NCBI RefSeq assembly: GCF_910591885.1
Contig: NW_025963548.1
Location: 5,013,501-5,077,500 of the forward strand
Length of the DNA: 64,000 bases
Source: Bombus terrestris
Lineage: Eukaryota; Arthropoda; Insecta; Hymenoptera; Apidae
Reading direction: 5' to 3'
Under the pieces are notes generated by a model that searched no databases, was not told the DNA's origin, and saw only the letters and a program-made list of their open reading frames with translations. Of the stretch, positions 14,160 to 26,491 are shown in pieces. Every line of letters starts with the position of its first letter. The first letter of the stretch is position 1. A program made the translations under genes and the position numbers.

Positions 14160-14640
14160 TTATAACGTATAACGTTATATTGCATCACCATGTGACGTAT
14201 AACGTTTTGTACCATTACGTAATAGGGTATAACGTTATATTGCATCACTATAGGACGTATAACGTTATATTGCATTACTATATGACGTATAACGTTATGA
14301 CCTATTACGTTATAACGCATAACGTTATGTTGCAACACTATAGGACGTATAGCGTCATATTCTATTGCGTTATAACGTATAACGGTATATACCATCAGCA
14401 TATGACGCATAACGTTATGAAATATTACGTTATAACGCATAACGGTATATTGCATCACGCATAGGACATATAACGTTATATTGCATCACTATAGGACGTA
14501 TAGCGTCATATACTATTGCGCTATAATGTATAACGGTATATTGCATCACTATATGACGTACAACGTTATGAAATATTACGTTGTAACGCATAACGTTATA
14601 CTGCATCACTATAGGACTTATAACGTTATATTGCATCACC
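14160..14640. repeat. 481-bp segment duplicated at offset 782, copy 2
   Basis: This is the partner of 13,378-13,858. It differs at several sites, including tataccatcagcatatg for tattccatcaccatatg and ggacttataacg for ggacgtataacg. The area immediately to the left (about 13,835-14,204) is itself repeated at about 14,857-15,226 at offset 1,022. Confidence 0.82.
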
Positions 14641-16403
14641 ATGTGACGTATAAAGTTTTGTACTATTACGTGATATCGTATAACGCTATATGGCATCACT
14701 ATAAGACGTATAACGTTATATTGCATCACTTCATGAAGTATACCGTTATGAACTATTACAGTATACCGTATAACGTTATAATGCATCACCATGTGACGTA
14801 TAACGTTTTGTACTATTACGTAGTAACGTATAACGTTATATTGCATCACTATAGGACGTATAACGTTATCTTGCAACACTATAGGACGTATAGCGTCTAA
14901 TACTATTGCGTTATAATGTATAACGGTATATTGCATCACTATATGACGTATAACGTTATGAACTATTACGTTATAACGCATAACGGTATATTGCATCACG
15001 CATAGGAGGTATAACGTTACATTGCATCACTATAGGACGGATAATGTTATATTGCATCACTATTTGACGTATAACGTTTTGTACTATTACGTAATAACGT
15101 ATAGCGTTACATTGCATCACTATAGGACGTATAACGTTATATTGCATCACTATATGAAGTATACCGTTATGAACTATTACATTATAACGTATAACGTTAT
15201 ATTGCATCACCATGTGACGTATAAAGTTTTGTACTATTACGTAATATCGTATAACGTTATATTGCATCACTATAGGACGTATATCGTTATATTGCATCAC
15301 TACATGAAGTATACCGTTATGAACTATTACATTATACCGTATAACGTTATATTGCATCACCATGTGACGTATAAAGTTTTGTACTATTACGTGATATCCT
15401 ATAACGCTGTATGGCATCACTATAGGACGTATAACGTTATATTGCATCACTTCATGAACTATACCGTTATGAACTATTACAGTATACCGTATAACGTTAT
15501 ATTGCACCACCATGTGACGTATAACGTTTTGTACTATTACATAGTAACGTATAACGTTATATTGCATCACTATAGGACGTACAACGTTATATTGCATTAC
15601 TATATGACGTATAACGTTATGAACTATTACGTTATAACGCATAACGTTATGTTGCAACACTATAGGACGTATAGCGTCATATTCTATTGCGTTCTAATGT
15701 ATAACGGTATATTGCATCACTATATGACGCATAACGTTATGAACTGTTACGTTATAACGCATAACGGTATATTGCATCACGCATAGGACGTATAACGTTA
15801 CATTGCATCATTATAGGACGATTAACGTTATATTGCATCACTATAGGACGTATAACGTTATATTGCATCACTATCGGACGTATAGCGTCATATACTATTG
15901 CGCTATAATGTATAACGGTATATTGCATCACTATATGACGTACAACGTTATGAACTATTACGTTGTAACGCATAACGTTATATTGCATCACTATAGGACG
16001 TATAACGTTATATTGCATCACTATAGGACGTATAGCGTCTAATACTATTGCGTTATAATTTATAACGGTATATTGCATCACTATATGACGTATAACGTTA
16101 TGAACTATTACGTTATAACGCATAACGGTATATCGCATCACGCATAGGACGTATAGCGTTACATTGCATCACTATAGGACGTTTAACGTTATATTGCATC
16201 ACTATAGGACGTATAACGTTATATTGCATCACTATAGGACGTATAGCGTCATATTCTATTGCGTTATAATGTATAACGGTATATTCCATCACTATATGAC
16301 GCATAACGTTATGAACTATTACGTTATAACGCATAACGGTATATCGCATCACGCATAGGACGTATAACGTTACATTGCATCACTATAGGACGTATAACGT
16401 TAC

Positions 16404-17706
16404 ATTGCATCACTATATGACGTATAACGTTATATGCTATACGTTATAACGTATAACGATATATTGCATTACTATATGACGTATAACGTTATGAACTATT
16501 ACGTTATAACGCATAACGTTATATTGCCTCACCATATGACGTATAACGTTATGATCTATGACGTTATAACACCTAACGTTATATTGCATCACTATAGGAC
16601 GTATAACGTCACATTGCATCACTTTATGACGTATAACGTTATATATTATTGCGCTATGAAGGAATAACTTTATATTGCATCACTATATGATGCATAACGT
16701 TATATTACATTACTATAGGACGTAAACGTTATAAACTATTGTGTTATAATGTATAACGGTATATTGTACCACTATATGATGTATAACGGTATATTGCGTC
16801 ACTATATGACGTATAACGTTTTGTACTATTACGTAATAACGAATAACGTTATATTCCTTCACTATATGATGTTTAGCGTTTTGAACTTTAATTGCATCAG
16901 TATATGACGTATAACGTTATGAACTATTACATTATAACCTATAACGTTATATTGCATCACTATAGGACGTATAACATTATATTGCATCACTATATGACGT
17001 GTAACGTTATGAACTATTACGTTATAACGCATAACGTTATGTTGCAACACTATAGGACGTATAGCGTCATATTCTATTGCGTTATAATGTATAACGGTAT
17101 ATTCCATCACTATATGACGCATAACGTTATGAACCATTACGTTATAACGCATAACGTTATATTGCATCACTAAAGGACGTATAACGTTATATTGCATTAC
17201 TATATGACGTATAACGTTATAAACTATTGTGTTATAATGTATAACGGTATATTGCACCACTATATGACGTACAACGTTATGAACTATTACGTTGTAGCGC
17301 ATAACGTTATATTGCATTACTATATGACGTATAACGTTATGAACTATTACGTTATAACGCATAACGTTATATTGCAACACTAAAGGACGTATAGCGTCAT
17401 ATACTATTGCGTTATAATGTATAACGGTATATTCCATCACTATATGACGCATAACGTTATGAACCATTACGTTATAACGCATAACGTCATATTGCATCAC
17501 TATAGGACGTATAACGTTATATTGCAATACTATATGACGTATAACGTTATAAACTATTGTGTTATAATGTATACCGGTATATTGCACCACTATATGACGT
17601 ACAACGTTATGAACTATTACGTTGTAACGCATAACGTTATATTGCATTACTATATGACGTATAACGTTATGAACTATTACGTTGTAACGCATAACGTTAT
17701 ATTGCA
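16404..17706. repeat. 1.3-kb duplicated segment carrying the diverged island, copy 2 (offset 5,746)
   Basis: This is the partner of 10,658-11,960. To the left it joins an attgcatcactatagg unit instead of a C monomer. To the right it joins directly to the segment shared with 1,412-1,841. Confidence 0.9.
16434..16890. repeat. Diverged, indel-rich island in the array, copy 2
   Basis: This has the same four abnormal monomers as the first island, at 16,434-16,462 (29 bp), 16,643-16,673 (31 bp), 16,704-16,732 (29 bp) and 16,883-16,890 (8-bp remnant). Its retention in two copies shows that the island was copied as part of a larger block rather than being repaired towards the consensus. Confidence 0.9.
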
Positions 17707-18130
17707 ACACTATAGGACGTATAGCGTCATATTCTATTGCGTTATAACGTATAACGGTATATTCCATCACCATATGACGCATAACGTTATGAACTATTAC
17801 GTTATAACGCATAACGGTATATTGCATCACTATAGGACGTATAGCGTTACATTGCATCACTATAGGACGTGTAATGATATATTGCATCACTATTTGACGT
17901 ATAACGTTTTGTGCTTTTACGTAATAACGTATAGCGTTACATTGCATCACTATAGGACGTATAACGTTATATTGCATCACTATATGAAGTATACCGTTAT
18001 GAACTATTACATTATAACGTATAACGTTATATTGCATCACCATGTGACGTATAAAGTTTTGTACTATTACGTAATATCGTATAACGTTATATTGCATCAC
18101 TATAGGACGTATAACGTTATATTGCATCAC
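17701..18130. repeat. Last subfamily I segment, copy of 1,412-1,841
   Basis: These 430 bp match 1,412-1,841 (and 6,636-7,065) at offset 16,289, with essentially one visible difference (gtgcttttacg for gtacttttacg). The match ends exactly at attgcatcac (18,121-18,130). From the next base the sequence is subfamily II. Confidence 0.9.
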
Positions 18131-18150
18131 GATAGGACGTATAACGTTTT
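18121..18150. other. Junction monomer between subfamilies I and II
   Basis: The monomer begins as subfamily I (attgcatcac shared with 1,832-1,841) and ends as subfamily II (ggacgtataacgtttt followed by gtactattacg). At the join it reads cacgatagg, a variant not seen elsewhere in the window. This is where two separately homogenised repeat families were joined in phase, with no lost or gained base. Confidence 0.8.
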
Positions 18151-19289
18151 GTACTATTACGTAATAACGTATAACGTTATATTGCATCACCATGTGAGGT
18201 ATAACGTTTTGTACTATTACGTAATAACGTATAACGTTATATTGCATCACTATAGGACGTATAACGTTTTGTACTATTACGTAAACACGTATAACGTTAT
18301 ATTGCATCACTATAGTACGTATAACGTTTTGTACTATTACGTAATAACGTATATCGCTATATTGCATTACTGTATGACGTATAACGTTATGAACTATTAC
18401 GTTATAACGCGTAACGTTATATTGCTTCAGAATATGACGTATAACGTTATATTGCATCACTATATGAAGTATACCGTTATGAACTATTACATTATAACGT
18501 ATAACGTTATATTGCATCATCATAGGACGTATAGCGTCATATACTATTGCGCTATAATGTATAACGGTATATTGCATCACTATATGACGCATAGCATTAT
18601 ACGCTATTACGTTATAACGTATAACATTATGTTGCATCACCATAGGACGTATAACGTTATATACCATTACGTTATGACGTATAACGTTATGAACTATTAC
18701 GTTATAACGCATAACGTTATATTGCATCACTATATGGCGTATAACGTTTTGCACTATTACGTAATAACGTATTACGTTATATTTCATCACTATAGGACGT
18801 ATAACGTTATATTGTATCACTATAGGATATATAACGTTATATTGCATCACTATATAACGTATAACGTTATACACTATTACGTTATAACGTATAACATTAT
18901 GTTGCATCACTATAGGACGTATAACGTTATATACTATTACGTTATGACTTATAACGTTATGAACTATTACGTCATAACGCATAACGTTATATTGCATCAC
19001 TATATGACGTATAACGTTTTGTACTATTACGTAATAACGCATAACGTTATATTGCATCACTATAGGACATATAACGTTTTGTACTATTACGTAATAACGT
19101 ATAACGTTATATTGCATCACTATAGGACGTATAACGTTTTGTACTATTACGTAATAACGTATAACGTTATATTGCATCACTATAGGACCTATAACGTTTT
19201 GTACTATTACGTAATAACGTATAACGTTATATTGCATCACTATAGTACGTACAACGTTTTGTACTATTACGTAATAACGTATAACGTTA
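18131..19289. repeat. Entry segment of subfamily II
   Basis: Starting with plain dimers (ctatagg, ccatgtgagg, ctatagg with gtaaacacg, ctatagt), this stretch goes on through units also found in the 750-bp block family. These are attgcattactgtatgacg, cagaatatgacg, the C monomer after acgtatagcgtcat, and acattatgttgcatcac. Five consecutive gtactattacgtaataacg dimers lie at about 19,000-19,320. The order resembles 24,240-26,500 with units missing, but I could not assign it to one full copy. Confidence 0.7.
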
Positions 19290-22042
19290 TATTGCATCAC
19301 CATGTGACGTATAACGTTTTGTACTATTACGTAATAACGTATAAAGTTATATTGCATCACTATATGACGTATAACGCTATATTGCATCACTATAGGACGT
19401 ATAGCGTCATATACTATTGCGTTATAATGTCTAACGGTATATTGCATCACTATATGACGCATAACACTATACACTATTACGTTATAACGTATAACATTAT
19501 GAAGCATCACTATAGGACGTATAACGTTATATACTATTACGTTATGACGTATAACGTTATGAACTATTACGTTATAACGCATAACGTTATATTGCATCAC
19601 TATATATCGTATAACGTTTTGCACTATTACGTAATAACGTATAACGTTATATTGCATCACTATAGGACGTATAACGTTATATTGCATCACCATATGAAGT
19701 ATAACGTTATGAACTATTACATTATAACGTATAACGTTATATTGCATCATCATAGGACGTATAGCGTTATATACTATTACGTTATGACGTATAACGTTAT
19801 GAACTATTACGTTATAACGCATAACGTTATATTACATCACTATATGTTTTATAACGTTTTGCACTATTACGTAATAACGTATAACGTTATATTGCATCAC
19901 TATAGGACGTGCAACGTTATATTGCTTCACTATATGAAGTATAACGTTATGAACTATTACGTTATAGCGCGTAACTTTATATTGCATCACTATAAGAAGT
20001 ATACCGTTATGAACTATTACATTCTAACGTATAACGTTATATTGCATCACTATAGGACGTATAACGTTATATACTACTACGTTATAACGTATAACGTTAT
20101 ATTGCATCACCATGCCACGTATAACTTTTTCAACTAATACGTAATAACGTATAACGTTATATTGAATCACTATATGAAGTATAACGTTATGAACTATTAC
20201 GTTATAACGTATAACGTTACATTGCATCACCATGCTACGTATAACGTTTTGAACTAATACGTAATAACGTATAACGTTATATTGCATCACTATATGAAGT
20301 ATTCCGTTATGAACTATTACAATTATAACGTATAACGTTATATAACATCACTATAGGACGTATAACGTTATACTGCATCACTATAGGACGTATAACGTTA
20401 TATTGCATCACTATATAACGTATAACGATATACACTATTACGTTATAACGTATAACATTATGTTGCATCACTATAGGACATGTAACGTTATATACTATTA
20501 CGTTATAACTTATAACGTTATGAACTATTACGTTATAACGCATAACGTTATATTGCATCACTATATGACGTATAACGTTCTGTACTATTACGTAATAACG
20601 TATAACGTTATATTGCATCACCATGTGACGTATAACGTTTTGAACTATTACGTAATAACGTATAACGTTATATTGCATCACTATAGGACGTATAACGTTC
20701 TGTACTATTACGTATTAACGTATAACGTTATATTGCATCACCATGTGAGGTATAACGTTTTGTACTATTACGTAATAACGTATAACGTTATATTGTATCA
20801 CTATAGGACGTATAACGTTTTGTACTATTACGTAATAACGTATAACGTTATATTGCATCACTATAGTACGTATAACGTTTTGTACTATTACGTAATAGCG
20901 TATAACGTTATATTGCATCACTATATGACGTATAACGTTTTGTACTATTACGTAATAACGTATATCGCTATATTGCATTACTGTATGACGTATAACGTTA
21001 TGAACAATTACGTTATAACGCGTAACGTTATGTTGCATCAGAATATGACGTATAACGTTATATTGCATCACTATATGAAGTATACAGTTATGAACTATTA
21101 CATTATAACGTATAACGTTATATTGTATCATCATAGGACGTATAGCGTCGTATACTATTGCGCTATAATGTATAACGGTATATTGCATCACTATATGACG
21201 CATAATATTATACTCTATTACGTTATAACGCATTACGTTATATTGCATCACTATAGGACGTATAACGTTTTGTACTATTACGTAATAGCGTATAACGTTA
21301 TATTGCATCACTATATGACGTATAACGTTTTGTACTATTACGTAATAACGTATAACGTTATATTGCATCACTATATGACGTATAACGTTTTGTACTATTA
21401 CGTAATAACGTATAACGTTATATTGCATCACCATGTGACGTATAACGTTTTGTACTATTACGTAATAACGTATAACGTTATATTGCATCACTATATGACG
21501 TATAACGTTTTGTACTATTACGTAATAACGTATAACGTTATATTGCATCACTATAGGACGTATAACGTTTTGTACTATTACGTAATATCGTATAGCGTTA
21601 TATTGCATCACCATGTGACGTATAACGTTTTGTACTATTACGTAATAACGTATAACGTTATATTGCATCACTATAGTACGAATAACGTTTTGTACTACTA
21701 CGTAATGACGTATAACGTTATATTGCATCACTATAGGACGTATAATGTTATATTGCATCACTATATGAAGTATAACGTTATGAACTATTACATTATAACG
21801 TATAACGTTATAATGCATCACGATGTGACGTATAACGTTTTGTACTATTACGTAATAACATATAACGTTATATTGCATCACTATAGGACGTATAACGTTA
21901 TATTGCATCACTATATGAGGTATATCGTTATGAACTATTACATTATAACGTATAACGCTATATTGCATCACTATAGGACGTATAACGTTATATTGCATCA
22001 CCATGTGACGTATAACGTTTTGTACTATTACGTAATAACGTA
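19290..22042. repeat. 2.75-kb segment, copy 1 (offset 7,202)
   Basis: This matches 26,492-29,244, including the block with catgccacgtataac and tttttcaactaatacg (about 20,113-20,140), the 31-bp acaattata monomer at 20,311-20,341 and the six-dimer run that starts near 21,240. Scattered substitutions such as acgcataacactatacac for acattatacgc mark this as an older duplication than the 11,850-bp one. Confidence 0.85.
21301..21540. repeat. Four extra 60-bp dimers (length-variable site)
   Basis: The run between the atagcgtataacg dimer and the atatcgtatagcg dimer has six dimers here and at 28,441-28,800, two at about 32,161-32,280 and 44,011-44,130, and three at about 50,981-51,150. Copies otherwise agree on both sides. 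The dimer, not the monomer, is the unit gained or lost. Confidence 0.85.
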
Positions 22043-23847
22043 TAAAGTTATATTGCATCACTATATGACGTATAACGCTATATTGCATCACTATAGGACG
22101 TATAGCGTCATATACTATTGCGTTATAATGTATAACGGTATATTGCATCACTATATGACGCATAACATTATACGCTATTACGTTATAACGTATAACATTA
22201 TGTTGCATCACTATAGGACGTATAACGTTATATTGCATCACCATATGAAGTATAACGTTATGAACTATTACATTATAACGTATAACGTTATATTGCATCA
22301 CTATAGGACGTGCAACGTTCTATTGCATCACTATATGAAGTATAACGTTATGAACTATTAGGTTATAGCGCGTAACTTTATATTGCATCACTATAAGAAG
22401 TATACCGTTATGAACTATTACATTCTAACGTATAACGTTATATTGCATCACTATAGGACGTATAACGTTATATACTACTACGTTATAACGTATAACGTTA
22501 TGTTGCATCACTATTGGACGTATAACGTTATATACTATTACGTTAGGACTTATAACATTATGAACTATTACGTTATAACGCATAACGTTATATTGCATCA
22601 CTATATGACGTATAACGTTTTGTAATATTACATAATAACGTATAACGTTAGATTGCATCACCATGTGAGGTATAACGTTTTGAACTAATACGTAATAACG
22701 TATAACGTTATATTGCATCACTATATGAAGTATTCCGTTATGAACTATTACAATTATAACGTATAACGTTATATAACATCACTATAGGACGTATAACGTT
22801 ATACTGCATCACTATAGGACGTATAACGTTATATTGCATCACTATATAACGTATAACGATATACACTATTACGTTATAGCGTATAACATTATGTTGCATC
22901 ACTATAGGACGTATAACGATATATACTATTACGTTATAACTTATAACGTTATGAACTATTACGTTATAACGCATAACGTTATATTGCATCACTATATGAC
23001 GTATAACGTTCTGTACTATTACGTAATAACGTATAACGTTATATTGCATCACCATGTGACGTATAACGTTTTGAACTATTACGTAATAACGTATAACGTT
23101 ATATTGCATCACTATAGGACGTATAACGTTCTGTACTATTACGTATTAACGTATAACGTTATATTGCATCACCATGTGAGGTATAACGTTTTGTACTATT
23201 ACGTAATAACGTATAACGTTATATTGTATCACTATAGGACGTATAACGTTTTGTACTATTACATAATAACGTATAACGTTATATTGCATCACTATAGTAC
23301 GTATAACGTTTTGTACTATTACGTAATAGCGTATAACGTTATATTGCATCACTATATGACGTATAACGTTTTGTACTATTACATAATAACGTATAACGTT
23401 ATATTGCATCACCATGTGAGGTATAACGTTTTTTACTATTACGTAATAGCGTATAACGTTATATTGCATCACTATAGGACGTATAACGTTTTGTACTATT
23501 ACGTAATAACGTATAACGTTATATTGCATCACTATAGTACGTATAACGTTTTGTACTATTACGTAATAACGTATATCGCTATATTGCATTACTGTATGAC
23601 GTATAACGTTATGAACTATTACGTTATAACGCGTAACGTTATATTGCATCAGAATATGGCGTATAACGTTATATTGCATCACTATATGAAGTATACCGTT
23701 ATGAACTATTACATTATAACGTATAACGTTATATTGCATCATCATAGGACGTATAGCGTCATATACTATTGCGTTATAATGTATAACGGTATATTGCATC
23801 ATTATATGACGCATAACATTATACGCTATTAAGTTACAACGTATAAC

Positions 23848-24597
23848 ATTATGTTGCATCACTATAAGAGGTATAACGTTATATACTATTACGTTATAAC
23901 GTATAACATTATGTTGCATCACTATAGGACGTATAACGTTATATTGCATCACTATATAACGTATAACGTTTTACACTATTACGTAATAACGTATAACATT
24001 ATGTTGCATCACTATTGGACGTATAACGTTATATACTGTTACGTTAGGACTTATAACATTATGAACTATTACGTTATAACGCATAACGTTATATTGCATC
24101 ACTATATGACGTATAACGTTTTGTACTATTACATAATAACGTATAACGTTATATTGCATCACCATGTGAGGTATAACGTTTTGTACTATTACGTAATAGC
24201 GTATAACGTTATATTGCATCACTATAGGACGTATAACGTTTTGTACTATTACGTAGTAACGTATAACGTTATATTGCATCACTATAGTACGTATAACTTT
24301 TTGTACTATTACGTAATAACGTATATCGCTATATTGCAATACTGTATGACGTATAACGTTATGAACTATTACGTTATAACGCGTAACGTTATATTGCATC
24401 AGAATATGACGTATAACGTTATATTGCATCACTATATGAAGTATACCGTTATGAACTATTACATTATAACGTATAACGTTATATTGCATCATCATAGGAC
24501 GTATAGCGTCATATACTATTGCGCTATAATGTATAACGGTATATTGCATCACTATATGACGCATAATATTATACGCTATTACGTTATAACGTATAAC
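23848..24597. repeat. 750-bp (25-monomer) unit, first copy
   Basis: The unit runs from attatgttgcatcac plus tataagagg to the next attatgttgcatcac plus catagg. It contains in order ttaggacttataac, dimers with ccatgtgagg and ctatagt, attgcaatactgtatg, cagaatatgacg, gaagtataccg, tcatcatagg and a C monomer. Close copies lie at 34,530-35,279, 38,159-38,908 and 46,380-47,129. More distant ones lie at 53,011, 53,791, 54,541, 60,752 and 61,532. Confidence 0.83.
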
Positions 24598-26491
24598 ATT
24601 ATGTTGCATCACCATAGGACGTATAACGTTATATACTATTACGTTATGACGTATAACGTTATGAACTATTACGTTATAACGCATAACGTTATATTGCATC
24701 ACTATATGTCGTATAACGTTTTGCACTATTACGTAATAACGTATTACGTTATATTGCATCACTATAGTACGTATAACGTTTTGTACTATTACGCAATAAC
24801 GTATAACGTTATATTGCATCACTATATGACGTATAACGTTTTGTACTATTACGTAATAACATATAACGTTATATTGCATCACTATAGGACGTATAACGTT
24901 ATATTGCATCACTATATATAGTATACCGTTATGAACTATTACATTATAACGTATAACGCTATATTGCATCATCATAGGACGTATAGCGTCATATACTATT
25001 GCGTTATAATGTATAACGGTATATTTTATCACTATATGACGCATAACATTATACGCTATTACGTAATAACGTATAACGTTATATTGCATCACTATTGTAC
25101 GTATAACGATTTGTACTATTACGTAATAGCGTATAACGTTATATTGCATCACTATATGACGTATAACGTTTTGTACTATTACATAATAACGTATAACGTT
25201 ATATTGCATCACCATGTGACGTATAACGTTTTGTACTATTACGTAATAACGTATAACGTTATATTGCATCACTATAGGACGTATAACGTTTTGTACTATT
25301 ACGTAATAGCGTATAACGTTATATTGCATCACTATATGACGTATAACGTTTTGTACTATTACGTAATAAAGTATAACGTTATATAGCATCATCATAGGAC
25401 GTATAGCGTCATATACTATTGCGCTATAATGTATAACGGTATATTGCATCACTATATGACGCATAACATTATACGCTATTACGTTATAACGTATAACATT
25501 ATGTTGCATCACTATAGGACGTATAACGTTATATACTATTACGTTATGACGTATAACGTTATGAACTATTACGTTATAACGCATAACGTTATATTGCATC
25601 ACTATATGGCGTATAACGTTTTGCACTATTACGTAATAACGTATTACGTTATATTTCATCACTATAGGACGTATAACGTTATATTGCATCACTATAGGAC
25701 GTATAACGTTATATTGCATCACTATATGACGTATAACGTTATACACTATTACGTTATAACGTATAACATTATGTTGCATCACTATAGGACGTATAACGTT
25801 ATATACTATTACGTTATGACTTATAACGTTATGAACTATTACGTCATAACGCATAACGTTATATTGCATCACTATATGACGTATAACGTTTTGTACTATT
25901 ACGTAATAACGTATAACGTTATATTGCATCACCATGTGACGTATAACGTTTTGTACTATTACGTAATAACGTATAACGTTATATTGCATCACTATAGGAC
26001 ATATAACGTTTTGTACTATTACGTAATAACGTATAACGTTATATTGCATCACTATAGGACGTATAACGTTCAGTAAGATTACGTAATATCGTATAGCGTT
26101 ATATTGCATCACCATGTGACGTATAACGTTTTGTACTAATACGTAATAACGTATAACGTTATATTGCATCACTATAGTACGTATAACGTTTTGTACTATT
26201 ACGTAATAACGTATAACGTTATATTGCATCACTATAGGACGTATAATGTTATATTGCATCACTATATGAAGTATAACGTTATGAACTATTACATTATAAC
26301 GTATAACGTTATAATGCATCACGATGTGACGTATAACGTTTTGTACTATTACGTAATAACATATAACGTTATATTGCATCACTATAGGACGTATAACGTT
26401 ATATTGCATCACTATATGAAGTATATCGTTATGAACTATTACATTATAACGTATAACGCTATATTGCATCACTATAGGACGTATAACGTTA

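Larger units (their letters stand above)
781..16373. repeat. 31-bp cacgcatagg monomer family (14 copies)
   Basis: In these B monomers cactatagg has become cacgcatagg, which adds one base. Copies lie at 781-811, 2,702-2,732, 3,964-3,994, 6,005-6,035, 9,547-9,577, 12,255-12,285, 13,036-13,066, 13,667-13,697, 13,968-13,998, 14,449-14,479, 14,990-15,020, 15,771-15,801, 16,132-16,162 and 16,343-16,373. They nearly always follow cgcataacggtat and usually precede acattgcatc. Successive spacings are multiples of 30 plus the known indels. The copies therefore descend from one founder, and none occurs in subfamily II. Confidence 0.93.
12286..16403. repeat. Fine-scale mosaic between the two islands
   Basis: Nine of the fourteen cacgcatagg monomers (counting the one at 12,255) are packed here or at its left edge, with spacings of 781, 631, 301, 482, 541, 781, 361 and 211 bp. 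Segments between them are shuffled copies of each other and of 1-9,700. Examples are ctatttgacg plus gtactattacgtaataacg, catgtgacgtataaag, and cttcatgaag plus cagtataccg. The irregular spacing suggests repeated unequal exchange using the same local blocks. Confidence 0.8.
1..18130. repeat. Satellite subfamily I
   Basis: A monomers here are mostly gaactattacgttataacg followed by cataacgttat. The variants gcataac, gttgtaacgc and gaaccattacg are frequent. B monomers often read attgcattac or attgcaccac. The combination atagcgttacattgc is common here and absent from subfamily II except for one patch. All 14 copies of the 31-bp cacgcatagg monomer and both diverged islands lie in this part. Long-range order is a patchwork of 0.4-2.7 kb duplicated segments rather than one regular higher-order repeat. 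The right edge is set by the last base shared with the 1,412-1,841 segment. Confidence 0.9.
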
